Positions 34,401 to 42,526 of a DNA stretch of 64,000 bases are shown here, piece by piece. The notes beneath the pieces were generated by a model. That model searched no databases and was not told where the DNA came from. It saw only the letters and a list, made by a program, of their open reading frames with translations. Origin of the DNA: Candidatus Gallacutalibacter stercoravium (GTDB lineage Bacteria > Bacillota > Clostridia > Oscillospirales > Acutalibacteraceae); assembly GCA_018716975.1 (NCBI GenBank), contig DVJE01000030.1, forward strand, positions 30,437 to 94,436, given 5' to 3'. Numbering within the stretch: position 1 is the stretch's first letter; the number at the start of each line of letters is the position of its first letter. A program made the translations under genes and the position numbers.

Positions 34401-34538
34401 GCCGTCATAAAACGTATAGGTTTGCCCTTTTTCACGCGACTGCATACTTTTTTCAAAGATGTGGTTTTCTTCCCAAAATTTTTCAATCTTTTTTTCCTGT
34501 TCAATAAGGTTCATGTTTGTGGATACCTTTTGATACAC
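31416..34538 (-). CDS. ileS: isoleucyl-tRNA synthetase, long eukaryote-like type (IleRS2)
   Basis: IleRS charges tRNA-Ile. The class I signature is PHIGH in YDGPPTANGKPHIGHVLTR, and the second is KMSKSKGN. The editing domain has TTTPWTLPSN. The start (IEQEKKIEKFWEE), the FYDGPPTANG motif and the length of 1040 residues place it with the eukaryote-like IleRS2 group rather than the usual bacterial IleRS1. IleRS2 enzymes are generally insensitive to mupirocin. The GTG start follows AAGGAGG by seven bases. A T-box precedes it, and it appears monocistronic. Confidence 0.97.
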   Translation of the reverse strand: MYQKVSTNMNLIEQEKKIEKFWEENHIFEKSMQSREKGQTYTFYDGPPTANGKPHIGHVLTRVIKDMIPRYRTMKGYMVPRKAGWDTHGLPVELEVEKLLNINGKEQIEQYGLEPFIEKCKQSVWKYKGMWEDFSRTVGFWADMEHPYVTYDNNFIESEWWALKKIWEKGLLYKGFKIVPYCPRCGTPLSSHEVAQGYKDVKERSAIVRFRLKGEDASVLAWTTTPWTLPSNVALCVNPEEEYVRVRMNDSGERFYLARALCDAVLGEGTYTVEQSYRGKELEYREYEPLFNFVQPQQKCWYITCAAYVTLTDGTGVVHIAPAFGEDDAQVGRVYDLPFVQLVDGKGEMTKETLWPGMFCKDADKEVLKNLKERGLLFAAPVFEHSYPHCWRCDTPLIYYARESWFIRMTAVKDDLIRNNNTVHWMPESIGKGRFGDWLENVQDWGISRNRYWGTPLNVWECECGHRHVVGSIEELKQLSPNCPENIELHRPYIDAVTITCPQCGKQMKRVPEVIDCWFDSGSMPFAQHHYPFENKELFEQQFPADFISEAVDQTRGWFYSLLAISTLIFNKAPFKNVIVLGHVQDENGQKMSKSKGNAVDPFDALATFGADAIRWYFYSNSAPWLPNRFHAKAVQEGQRKFLSTLWNTYAFFVLYADIDNFDATKHQLDAGAMTVMDKWLLSKLNSLILEVDDDLNNYRIPETAKALQSFVDELSNWYVRRNRERFWAKELTDDKVAAYMTLYTALVTVAKLAAPMIPFMSESIYQNLVRGLDDTAPESVHLCDYPQADASWIDKKLEDDMEEVLQIVTLGRAARNGANRKNRQPLSAMYVQAQNVLDDIYQEVIKEELNVKQLEFVDDVSRFTSYTFKPQLKILGQKYGKKVGEIRTLLSQLDGAKAKRELDETGTLTLQLADGLIQLTVEELLIDVAQVEGYATASDRGVTVVLDTRLTDELIEEGFVREIISKIQSMRKDADFQVTDRIAVYEQGSQKLEGVIRRNEDAIRHDVLADEIHLGELGGVTAQWDINGEKTTLGVQVLA

Positions 34539-34614
34539 GGTGCTTCCTCCTTACAAAATACGGCCGCGCCGCTTTGGGGCAGCGGCCCCGGCGGGCGGCA
34601 CGCCAGCACAAAAA

Positions 34615-34870
34615 ATAACAAAAAAGCCTTCGCCCTGCAAACAGGACGAAGGCTCGCTTCGCTATACCACCCTTTACTGCATACCAACATATGCGCTTCC
34701 CATAACGGTGGAAAACCGGCTTCCCTACTTGGCGCACGCCGTTCAGGTTACAGCTTCAGAGGGATGTTCCGCCTTGCGCTACTCGTACCGGGCTTACACT
34801 ATCCCCGGCTCGCTGGCACTTTCCATCAAGGCCTACTGTCTCTGTCAACGCTTTTAACTATTCCCTTATA
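34615..34870 (-). ncRNA. T-box leader, isoleucine type
   Basis: On the minus strand the T-box sequence AAAGGGTGGTATAGCGAAG lies at 34655-34676. Its TGGT would pair with the ACCA end of tRNA-Ile. A terminator follows at 34620-34654 (AGCCTTCG...CGAAGGCT and six T). Stem I is closed by CAGAG and CTCTG, and ATC, an Ile codon, sits at 34763-34765 in the specifier-loop position. Uncharged tRNA-Ile would favour the antiterminator and allow ileS transcription. Confidence 0.92.
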
Positions 34871-34876
34871 CTTAAC

Positions 34877-34905
34877 ACGTTAGCATGGTTTTTCAAAAAT
34901 GTCAA
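34877..34905 (-). promoter_or_regulatory. promoter of the T-box and ileS transcript
   Basis: TTGACA and TAACGT are 17 bases apart on the minus strand, with TGC in front of the -10 (extended type). It ends just upstream of the T-box leader. Confidence 0.7.
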
Positions 34906-35045
34906 GCGCTTCATGTAAAATACATGAAAAGGCCATCAGGCGGCGCCCTCGTTCCAAAAAGAGTCTCTCATATCGGCCCTGTCGGCGCCCCAAAAAATCT
35001 CCAGCTCCCTGTGCGCCGCTTAATCACCGGCGCAGATTTGTATCA

Positions 35046-35798
35046 CTACTCTTGCTGCAACCCTTGCAAAAATTCTTTTACATCATCGCCAAGATTATCA
35101 AGCCACCGCTGCACAAGCTCGCTGTCTCCACCCGGCAGCTGGGCCGCCATCTGGCCCACATAATCCATAATAGCTTCCAGCAGCCCCGTGGTTTGCAAGT
35201 GCGCTTGGCCGCCGCTGATGGAAAAAGCCACCAATTCTAACGGCGGCGTTTGTTCATTTACCGTCACTTTCAAGGCGGAAGCATCCACCAACAAAGCCGT
35301 GGCATCTACTGAAACCATCCCCGGCAAATGCCCGTTTAAAAAGGCGACGGCCCACTGCGGGGATACCGGCAAGCGACCTACATGAACCTGCTGCACCTCT
35401 ATGCGAAACTGCTTGGCGGCGGCGTTATACGTCAGGTTGGCCTGGGCGGTTACTCCCAATTCAATGCCCTTATAGGTAACCGGCAAATAGAGCTCTATGT
35501 TGCCCTCTTCCTGCCCCAGGGTTAAATAGACGCCGCGCAGCGCAAAATCCCCCTGCTGTTCCTGTTGTTGCAACCAATAGGCCAAAAAACCGTTGATTTC
35601 TTCTTGGGTAACGGCCACCTCTTCGCCGGTGCCCGCCGCTACAAGACCTTTGGTCAGCAAATCCAAAGAGGGCTCCGCCTGATGCTTGCCGGCATTGTCA
35701 TCCTGTTTTGCCAGGTAAAACACCACGCCTGCAGCAATGGCTGCCACAACCACCAACGCAACCAGTCCCACCAGGATCCGTTTAAGCACAACATGCAT
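35046..35798 (-). CDS. YpmS-like membrane-anchored protein (DUF2140)
   Basis: One N-terminal membrane anchor (ILVGLVALVVVAAIAAGVVF) is followed by an extracellular domain of about 215 residues rich in beta-strand patterns (LPVTYKGIELGVTAQANLTY) and a helical acidic tail. The arrangement fits the YpmS family, whose function is unknown. The strongest candidate site is AAGGGG eight bases before the chosen ATG; an ATG two codons upstream is possible. It lies 55 bases downstream of mutS2 on the same strand. The family assignment is based on layout and is moderately sure. Confidence 0.7.
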   Translation of the reverse strand: MHVVLKRILVGLVALVVVAAIAAGVVFYLAKQDDNAGKHQAEPSLDLLTKGLVAAGTGEEVAVTQEEINGFLAYWLQQQEQQGDFALRGVYLTLGQEEGNIELYLPVTYKGIELGVTAQANLTYNAAAKQFRIEVQQVHVGRLPVSPQWAVAFLNGHLPGMVSVDATALLVDASALKVTVNEQTPPLELVAFSISGGQAHLQTTGLLEAIMDYVGQMAAQLPGGDSELVQRWLDNLGDDVKEFLQGLQQE

Positions 35799-35853
35799 TC
35801 CCATCGCCCCTTATCAACAATCATTCGGCCTACTCTTATTCGTTGCACAAAAT

Positions 35854-38217
35854 TTATTTCAGCTCCACCACTGTAACGCCGGATTCTCCTTCGCCAAAGG
35901 TACCCAGCCGGTAACTTTTTACCGCCGGGTGGTGGCGCAGATGCTCCTGCACCGCCTTGCGCAGCACACCTGTGCCCTTGCCGTGGATCACGGTGAGCAT
36001 GTTGACGCCAGAAAGCATCGCCGCGTCAATAAAGCCATCCAAATCTTGTATCGCCTCCATAGCGGTTTTACCTCTCAAATCCAGCTCGGTGGCAACCGGG
36101 GCAGTCAGCCTGTTGCGCATATTCCTGCCGGAACGCACAGCCGGGAGCTCCGGCTTTTTGTCGCTTTCCAGCAAACGCAAATTGGAAAGAGGCACTTTGG
36201 TTTTGATAATACCCGCCTGCACGGTCACCTGGCCGGAATTATCGGGCAGGGCCAGCACAGTTCCCTTTTTATCGATATCGAAAATCAAAACGGTATCTCC
36301 AACCTTTAAAGGACGAGGCAACACATAATCCTCGCTTCTACGCCTGTTAACGGGATCCGCCGCATCCTCCATAGAGCGGATACCTGCTTTTAGCCTGGCG
36401 CGGGCGCTGCTATCCAGCGGCTTTTTCTGCTTGCGCAGCTCTTCTAACTCGTTTAACAAAGCGTCCGATTGGGCACGGGCGCGGGCCACCAGATCCCGAG
36501 CCTGGGTGCGGGCGCGATCCAGCTCCGCCTCGCTGGCCCTTTTCAGCTCATCCAGCTTTCTTTGGGCCTCCTGCTGTAGCTGTTGTGCTTGAGCACGCAA
36601 CTGGGCGGCCTCGCCTCTTTCTTCTTCCAGCTGTTGGCGGCTGGTTTCTAGCGACTGCACCACGTCTTCAAATTTGGCGTTTTCTGCCGACACCATTTCT
36701 TTCGCCCGCTGTACCACCTGAGCCGGAATACCTAGACGCTCAGAAATAGCAAAAGCATTGGAACGCCCCGGCACGCCGATGAGCAGCCGGTAGGTGGGGC
36801 GCAAAGTGGTTACATCAAATTCACAACAGGCATTTTCCACCCCAGTGGTTTGCAACGCATAAGCCTTCAGCTCCGCATAATGGGTGGTGGCCGCCATTTT
36901 GGCGCCCTGCCCGCGCAGTGCTTCTATAATAGCCATTGCCAAGGCGGCGCCTTCCACCGGGTCGGTGCCGGCGCCCAACTCGTCCAGCAGCACCAGGCTT
37001 TGTTCCCCAGCCACCTGCAGGATCTGCTTAATATTCACCATATGCGAGGAAAAGGTGGACAACGACTGCTCAATGCTTTGCTCATCGCCGATATCGGCCA
37101 ACACCTCGGCAAACACCGAAAGGCGGCTGTTGTCCCCGGCAGGGATCATCAATCCACACTCCGCCATCAGGGTTAACAGGCCAACCGTTTTCAGCGCTAC
37201 CGTTTTACCGCCCGTATTGGGACCGGTAATAACCAGGGTGTCAAAATGCAACCCCAGCTCAATATCGGTGGGCACCACCTTATGGGGATCGATGAGCGGA
37301 TGCCGGGCCTTTTTCAGCTCGATTTTGCCATCGTCGTTCATCACCGGCAGCGATGCCTTCATCTGATAGGCCAAACGCGCTTTGGCAAAGATCACATTGA
37401 GCTCCACCGCCGCCTGATAACCTTCGATGATGCTGTCGGCAAAGCCGCCCGCTTCAGCGGAAAGCTGAGCCAAAATGCGCTCGATCTCCGCCTTTTCTTG
37501 CGATTGCAGCATGCGGATTTCGTTGTTGGCCTCCACCACGCCCATCGGTTCCACAAACAACGTGGCGCCGCTGGCCGACGTGTCATGCACCAAGCCGGGC
37601 ACATTGCCGCGGCTTTCTGCCTTGACCGGCACTACATAACGCCCGTCACGCAGGGTTACAATCGGGTCTTGCAAATACTTTTGATAGGTGGAGGAGCGGA
37701 TTAATTTATCCAGCTGTTCCTTCACACGCATAGACGCATTTTGTATTTTTCGTCGGATTGACGCCAGTTCCGGCGAAGCTGTATCGGCCATTTCCTCTTC
37801 TGAAAGGATCGACATTGCTATCTTATCTTCCAGATATTTATTAGGCGACAGGGCCTCAAACCGCCAATCGATAGAGGTTTCTACCCCTTCGCAGTGCTTG
37901 CGCCACTCCACCAACGAACGCTGCACCCGCAAGGTTTCGCCGATGCGCAACAGCTCCAGCATGCTGAGCACGCCGCCTGCCTCCGCTCTGCGCAGCGCGT
38001 TGGTCATATTTTTAATTTTTCCAAACGACGGCGTGCCGAATCCGCCGATTAAGCGGTAAGCATCGTCGGTTTGCTGCAAAGCCAACTTTACCTCCAGCAA
38101 ATCCTGAGCAGGCTGTAGCGCTAAAGCCTGCGCATAAGCGTCTTCACAAGAGGTCTCCTCCGCCAGCATAGCCAACACCTTATCCAGTTCCAAGGCACGC
38201 CAGTGCCTATTTTCCAT
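35854..38217 (-). CDS. mutS2: endonuclease MutS2 / ribosome rescue factor RqcU
   Basis: MutS2 has the MutS core and ATPase without the mismatch-sensing domain. Walker A is GPNTGGKTVALKT near residue 330, with LVLLDELGAGTDPVEGAALA as Walker B. A long Gln/Arg/Ala coiled coil follows at 520-600. A KOW-like stretch and the C-terminal Smr nuclease domain (DLRGKTAMEAIQDLDGFID, IHGKGTGVLRKAVQEHL) close the protein. In other Firmicutes it suppresses recombination and rescues collided ribosomes. At about 787 residues it is full length. The second of two near ATGs was chosen. It follows recO. Confidence 0.97.
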   Translation of the reverse strand: MENRHWRALELDKVLAMLAEETSCEDAYAQALALQPAQDLLEVKLALQQTDDAYRLIGGFGTPSFGKIKNMTNALRRAEAGGVLSMLELLRIGETLRVQRSLVEWRKHCEGVETSIDWRFEALSPNKYLEDKIAMSILSEEEMADTASPELASIRRKIQNASMRVKEQLDKLIRSSTYQKYLQDPIVTLRDGRYVVPVKAESRGNVPGLVHDTSASGATLFVEPMGVVEANNEIRMLQSQEKAEIERILAQLSAEAGGFADSIIEGYQAAVELNVIFAKARLAYQMKASLPVMNDDGKIELKKARHPLIDPHKVVPTDIELGLHFDTLVITGPNTGGKTVALKTVGLLTLMAECGLMIPAGDNSRLSVFAEVLADIGDEQSIEQSLSTFSSHMVNIKQILQVAGEQSLVLLDELGAGTDPVEGAALAMAIIEALRGQGAKMAATTHYAELKAYALQTTGVENACCEFDVTTLRPTYRLLIGVPGRSNAFAISERLGIPAQVVQRAKEMVSAENAKFEDVVQSLETSRQQLEEERGEAAQLRAQAQQLQQEAQRKLDELKRASEAELDRARTQARDLVARARAQSDALLNELEELRKQKKPLDSSARARLKAGIRSMEDAADPVNRRRSEDYVLPRPLKVGDTVLIFDIDKKGTVLALPDNSGQVTVQAGIIKTKVPLSNLRLLESDKKPELPAVRSGRNMRNRLTAPVATELDLRGKTAMEAIQDLDGFIDAAMLSGVNMLTVIHGKGTGVLRKAVQEHLRHHPAVKSYRLGTFGEGESGVTVVELK

Positions 38218-38296
38218 AACCATATACCCTCTCCATTATTCTCAGGGGCCGCGGCGGGCCCGTTATCCATCCCCATGCCCAGAGGCCGTTTGGGGT

Positions 38297-39052
38297 TCAA
38301 CTGTCTTTTGCAGGCACCAGTTGATGATAAAAATCCAACGTTTGAAATCCACGTTCCAACCGGTTTAGCACATAAAGCTCCGATGCTTTTGCCAAAACCC
38401 GGCACCCTTCTGGGGGCAGCGAAAAGGCAAACACTTTTTCAAAATCCGCATAAACCGTATGCCGTAATGCCGTAACAACACCGGGCCCCATTGCAACGCC
38501 CCCCAAGTTCTGGGGCCGGCAATGTTCGCAAAACAGCTGGCCGGTGCGCGGGATAAAATACATCTTTTCCGCCTCATATACGCCGCAGCCGGGGCAATAG
38601 ATCAAATCCGGCATATACCCCGCCAACGCAAGCATGCGCATTTCTACAACAGCTTTAATAAGCAAAGGCGGGCGCTTATTATTGGCCAAAAAGAACAGGG
38701 CGTTTAGCATCAGGCGTAAAAAATCCCCCGCTTCCCCTTCCTCCGGGGCCAGCGCAAGGGCCAGCTCACAAAAATACTGGGCAAGCGAAAGCTTTTCTAT
38801 ATCGCGCCGCAGGCCGAAAAAGACCTCTTGGGGCGCAGCGTCATCTATTATGTATTTATCCTTTCCTTTATAAATGCTCATTTGCGAATAGCACAGCAGT
38901 TGGGTAGAGGATGCATTTCGGCTCTTTAAATTTTTGGCGCCGCGCACAAAAGCCCGTACAAGCCCTTCCCGTCTGGTAAGCACGGTTACCAGACGGTCGC
39001 TTTCCCCAATATTTTGTTCCCGGATTACCAATCCGTCTGTGTTAAACTGCAT
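38297..39052 (-). CDS. recO: DNA repair protein RecO
   Basis: RecO with RecR loads RecA onto single-stranded DNA. The N-terminal OB fold reads TDGLVIREQNIGESDRLVTVL. A C-terminal zinc finger has Cys pairs in YCPGCGVY and FCEHC. The length of 251 residues is usual. The ATG overlaps the end of yqzL by 28 bases. The order era, yqzL, recO is that of Bacillus and many Clostridia. Confidence 0.95.
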   Translation of the reverse strand: MQFNTDGLVIREQNIGESDRLVTVLTRREGLVRAFVRGAKNLKSRNASSTQLLCYSQMSIYKGKDKYIIDDAAPQEVFFGLRRDIEKLSLAQYFCELALALAPEEGEAGDFLRLMLNALFFLANNKRPPLLIKAVVEMRMLALAGYMPDLIYCPGCGVYEAEKMYFIPRTGQLFCEHCRPQNLGGVAMGPGVVTALRHTVYADFEKVFAFSLPPEGCRVLAKASELYVLNRLERGFQTLDFYHQLVPAKDS

Positions 39053-39207
39053 GCCTTGTCTTCACTCTCCGGCCTAATTTGATGCATCGGCGGGGCCGCC
39101 TGCGCCGGCTTTACCTGCTGCCGGTGAATACACAAGGCCCGGTACTCCAAATAGTCCAGCACGCTACCGGTTTGAACAAAATTGCTCCACGCCGTCTCTT
39201 CGTCCAC
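39025..39207 (-). CDS. yqzL: YqzL-family small protein
   Basis: A 60-residue protein begins at a GTG seven bases after GGGAGG. Residues 4-22 read ETAWSNFVQTGSVLDYLEY, which match the YqzL pattern (W-x-x-F-x-x-TG-x-v-x-x-YL). The family is unknown in function but fixed between era and recO in Firmicutes. The tail after residue 30 is longer than in Bacillus. An in-frame upstream extension to 39309 has no ribosome site and was dropped. Confidence 0.8.
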   Translation of the reverse strand: MDEETAWSNFVQTGSVLDYLEYRALCIHRQQVKPAQAAPPMHQIRPESEDKACSLTQTDW

Positions 39208-39347
39208 GATAATACCTCCCGTCGTTAAATATGCCGCCTTTGCCTCATTTACATGCAACACTATCAGTATTCGCATCCATTTTATATTTATCGAAGGCAA
39301 AATCTGCATAACACAACAAACGGGATAAAATAAAAATTTGTTTGCTT

Positions 39348-39376
39348 AAAAAACCAGCGGCCGCGTGGGCCGCCGG
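39348..39376 (-). terminator. terminator of the phoH-ybeY-dgkA-era unit
   Basis: CCAGCGGCC and GGCCGCCGG pair with one mismatch, and six T follow on the minus strand. It lies directly past the era stop. Confidence 0.75.
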
Positions 39377-39378
39377 GA

Positions 39379-40314
39379 TCAGCCGTCAAAATCGGAGGAA
39401 TCAAAGCCAAAATTTTTCAATAGGCCCTCGCGGTTACGCCAATCCTCCTTTACCTTTACCCAAAGCTTCAAGTTAATCTTGCAGTCAAAAAAACGCTCCA
39501 TATCCTCACGGGCGTATTGTCCTACCTTTTTCAGCATGGCGCCTCCCTTGCCGATGATGATACCCTTGTGGCTGTCGCGCTCGCAGTAGATGGTGGCGTC
39601 AATATCGGTAATGCCGCTTTGATCCTCCCGCTCCCGCATACGTTCCACCGCCACCGCCACGCCGTGGGGCACTTCTTTATCCAAAAGGCGCAGCAGCTTT
39701 TCACGGATCATTTCGGAAGCCAGTACCCGTTCCGGCTGGTCTGTTAACTCATCCTCGTCAAAAAAGTGATCCCCCGGTTGGGCCAGACGGGTAAGCTCCT
39801 CCAGTAGATCATCCACCCCGTCTTTTTCAACAGCGCTTACCGGCACAACGGCGGCAAAATCAAACTCTGCGGTAAAAGCGGCAATCTGCCCCATAAGCGC
39901 CTGCTTATCCGCCAGCAAATCAATTTTATTTAGCGCCAATACGGCAGGCAGCCCCATCGCCTGAAATTTTTGCATCAGTTCGCGTTCTGCCGGCGCAATC
40001 TCTTTGCCGCCTTCTGCAACCAACAGGCAAGCATCTACCCCTGCTACCGATTCGTTTACCGAGCGCACCATGTAATTGCCCAGCTTATTGTGCGGCTTGT
40101 GTAGGCCGGGGGTATCGATAAACACCAATTGCACCTCGTCTTGGGTCCATATCCCCATGATGCGGGTGCGGGTGGTTTGCGGTTTGCTGGAAACAATGGC
40201 TACCTTTTGCCCCAACATACAGTTGAGCAAAGAGGATTTTCCCACGTTCGGGCGGCCTACAATGGCAATAAACGCACTCTTGGGCCCGCTGAAACATTTA
40301 TCTTTTTCCGTCAT
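39379..40314 (-). CDS. era: GTPase Era
   Basis: Era is an essential GTPase in assembly of the 30S subunit. The G motifs are GRPNVGKSSLLN, then PQTTR, DTPGLHKP and NKID. The C-terminal KH domain shows IIIGKGGAMLKKVGQYAREDM, which holds the 3' end of 16S rRNA. The length of 311 residues is standard. It overlaps the end of dgkA by four bases (ATGA), so the two are translationally coupled. It ends at a strong terminator. Confidence 0.97.
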   Translation of the reverse strand: MTEKDKCFSGPKSAFIAIVGRPNVGKSSLLNCMLGQKVAIVSSKPQTTRTRIMGIWTQDEVQLVFIDTPGLHKPHNKLGNYMVRSVNESVAGVDACLLVAEGGKEIAPAERELMQKFQAMGLPAVLALNKIDLLADKQALMGQIAAFTAEFDFAAVVPVSAVEKDGVDDLLEELTRLAQPGDHFFDEDELTDQPERVLASEMIREKLLRLLDKEVPHGVAVAVERMREREDQSGITDIDATIYCERDSHKGIIIGKGGAMLKKVGQYAREDMERFFDCKINLKLWVKVKEDWRNREGLLKNFGFDSSDFDG

Positions 40315-40883
40315 TCTTTCTCTCCTTCGTTCGCATCTTGTGCCGATGCAGGGGCAGCAACCGGCGTTATGCCCTCTTGCGCCCCTCTCCGGCGGCCCAC
40401 GCCCCGGCGTTTTAACTTACGCAAGCGCTGCTTAATGCCCGCCGGCCCCCAAGCAACGTAGCATAGGCTGGCGGCAAAAGACAACACCAATAAGGCGCAC
40501 AGCCATAAACGCGCACCAAAAAACAGCGCAATTTGCCAAAAAACCGCCGGTTGCCAAAAAAGGCAAATGCCCACAACCACAGCAAAAATAGCGCAAATCA
40601 ACACCGCGCCGGCGGCCACGTCTTTTGCAATCCGTACCAAAGGATTATACTCCTCAGAGGCCTGATCCGCCAGCTTTTCAGCTGCTGTATTAAACATTTC
40701 GGCAGACATAACGCCGGCAATTGCCAGAAACAGCAGGGCATATTGCTCACGGCTAAGTGCAAAGAAGAGTGAAAACACCAGCACATACACGGCCACTGTG
40801 GCGTGCACGCGCATATTCCGTTCGTTTTTCAGGCAAAACACAATTCCTCGAAAAGCGTATCCAAAGCTTTTCAAAAACTTCAT
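40311..40883 (-). CDS. dgkA: diacylglycerol/undecaprenol kinase with C-terminal extension
   Basis: The DgkA core covers residues 1-115: FGYAFRGIVFCLKNERNMRVH, three membrane segments, and the signature AEMFNTAAEKLADQASEEYNP. It phosphorylates undecaprenol or diacylglycerol in the membrane. Beyond the core, another hydrophobic region (LWLCALLVLSFAASLCYVAW) and a charged tail of about 45 residues (RLRKLKRRGVGRRRG and an Ala-rich acidic end) follow. The total of 190 residues is longer than the usual 120-145. It overlaps ybeY and era by four bases on each side. Confidence 0.93.
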   Translation of the reverse strand: MKFLKSFGYAFRGIVFCLKNERNMRVHATVAVYVLVFSLFFALSREQYALLFLAIAGVMSAEMFNTAAEKLADQASEEYNPLVRIAKDVAAGAVLICAIFAVVVGICLFWQPAVFWQIALFFGARLWLCALLVLSFAASLCYVAWGPAGIKQRLRKLKRRGVGRRRGAQEGITPVAAPASAQDANEGEKE

Positions 40884-41395
40884 GTGTTGTTTTCATCCTC
40901 ATCTAAAACATAACTGGCCGTACTGGGCAGCCCCAGCTGCGACATAATCCATTCTTCTTTTTCGCGCATGTGCACCTTTTCCAGCCCGCCTTTTTCGTGA
41001 TCGTAACCCAACAAGTGCAGCATGGAATGGGCCGTTAGGTAACCAACTTCCCGCTGTAGGCTGTGCCCGTAACGCTTGGCCTGTTCGGCGGCCTTTTCCA
41101 TCGAAATAACGATATCGCCCAAAATTTTTGCGTTAGTTGCAGGATCGATATCATACACCCCGTTTTCACCCATGGGGAAAGAAAGCACATCGGTGGGCGC
41201 GTCTATTTTGCGGTGCAGTTTGTTTAACTCATGAATTTGTTTATTGTCAACAAAGGTAACGCTGATTTCTGCCGAGCCGGGGAACTCTTCCATGCGCAGC
41301 ACAGCGTTGCAGCAGCGGCGCACCAGCATGCGCAGCCCCGTGGGTATTTTAACGGCTTTTTGATTGTTTGAAATAACGACTCTGATCTTGTCCAT
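40880..41395 (-). CDS. ybeY: rRNA maturation endoribonuclease YbeY
   Basis: YbeY is a metal-dependent RNase for 16S rRNA 3' processing and ribosome quality control. The zinc site HSMLHLLGYDHEKGG (H-x3-H-x5-H) is complete, preceded by DVLSFPMGE and GDIVISMEKAAEQA. At 171 residues its length is typical. It overlaps dgkA by four bases and starts only three bases after the phoH stop. Confidence 0.96.
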   Translation of the reverse strand: MDKIRVVISNNQKAVKIPTGLRMLVRRCCNAVLRMEEFPGSAEISVTFVDNKQIHELNKLHRKIDAPTDVLSFPMGENGVYDIDPATNAKILGDIVISMEKAAEQAKRYGHSLQREVGYLTAHSMLHLLGYDHEKGGLEKVHMREKEEWIMSQLGLPSTASYVLDEDENNT

Positions 41396-41397
41396 AA

Positions 41398-42360
41398 TTA
41401 TTTATACCTCTTTCCCTCCTCATTTTTTTCGTACGCTTTTACAATATCCTGCACCAACCTGTGGCGAACAACATCTTTTTCGCTAAAGCGTATTTGTGCA
41501 ATATCCTCCACATTGCGCAGTACATGCAGCGCATCTTTTAAACCGGAGCGTTTACCGTCGGGTAAATCGATCTGTGTAACGTCACCGGTAATGACCATTT
41601 TAGAGTTAAAGCCCAATCGTGTTAAAAACATTTTCATCTGCTCGGGCGTGGTGTTCTGCGCTTCATCCAAAATAATAAAACTATCATCTAACGTTCTGCC
41701 CCGCATATAGGCCAAAGGAGCTACCTCGATGTTGCCCCGCTCCACGTATTTTTGATAGGTTTCTGAACCCAGCATATCAAACAAAGCGTCATAAAGCGGC
41801 CTTAAATAAGGATCTACCTTTTGCTGCAAATCGCCGGGCAAAAACCCCAGCTTTTCCCCTGCTTCTACTGCCGGACGGGTTAGGATGATGCGGTTAACCT
41901 CCCGTGCGCGAAATGCCGTAACCGCCAGCGCCACAGCCAAATAAGTTTTGCCTGTGCCAGCCGGACCCACCCCAAAGGTTACGGTATTTTGTTTAATGGC
42001 TGCGCAATAATTTTTTTGCCCAATGGTTTTTGGCTTAACCGGCTTACCCCGGGCGGTTATACAAATACAATCGCCCGCCAACGCCTGCAGTTTATCCTCG
42101 CCGCCCTCTTCTACCAGCGACATACAATAGCGCACATTCTGTTCGCTGAGCGCTTCTCCACGGTTAATAAGTGTCATCAAACTGGTGATCACCCGAACCG
42201 CTTTTGAAACATCTTCCACTTCGCCGGTCACCTTCAGCTCAGAGCCCCGTCCGATCACATCTACCTGATACTCTTTTTCAATCAGTTTGATGTTTTCGTC
42301 AAAGCTACCGAACAGTGCGGCCACCTGCTCCATTCTGTCAATATTAATCGTTTGTTCCAA
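41398..42360 (-). CDS. phoH: PhoH-like ATPase
   Basis: The P-loop GPAGTGKTYLAVALAVTAF is near residue 130, with DEAQNTTPEQMKMFLTRLG as Walker B and motif III; these are the PhoH signatures. The N-terminal part resembles a KH-like RNA-binding region. The role is not settled; association with ybeY and era suggests RNA metabolism. The start was set at a TTG eight bases after AGGTGG, because the in-frame GTG (to 42372) lies inside that site; either is possible. A good promoter precedes it. Confidence 0.93.
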   Translation of the reverse strand: MEQTINIDRMEQVAALFGSFDENIKLIEKEYQVDVIGRGSELKVTGEVEDVSKAVRVITSLMTLINRGEALSEQNVRYCMSLVEEGGEDKLQALAGDCICITARGKPVKPKTIGQKNYCAAIKQNTVTFGVGPAGTGKTYLAVALAVTAFRAREVNRIILTRPAVEAGEKLGFLPGDLQQKVDPYLRPLYDALFDMLGSETYQKYVERGNIEVAPLAYMRGRTLDDSFIILDEAQNTTPEQMKMFLTRLGFNSKMVITGDVTQIDLPDGKRSGLKDALHVLRNVEDIAQIRFSEKDVVRHRLVQDIVKAYEKNEEGKRYK

Positions 42361-42404
42361 TCTTTCGACCACCTGTATTCTATTTCCGGCGCTTAGCCTA
42401 ATTT

Positions 42405-42433
42405 ATTATAGCACATCTTATATATTTCGTCAT
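42405..42433 (-). promoter_or_regulatory. promoter of phoH-ybeY-dgkA-era
   Basis: TATAAT is preceded by TGC (extended -10) and stands 17 bases from ATGACG on the minus strand, about 45 bases before phoH. Confidence 0.65.
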
Positions 42434-42526
42434 CATAAACCTATCACTTTTTAAAGATTTGTTACATGTGATGTACAACTTCTCTCCCAGCTTGGGCAAG
42501 ATACCATATAATTTACACAAAAATCA

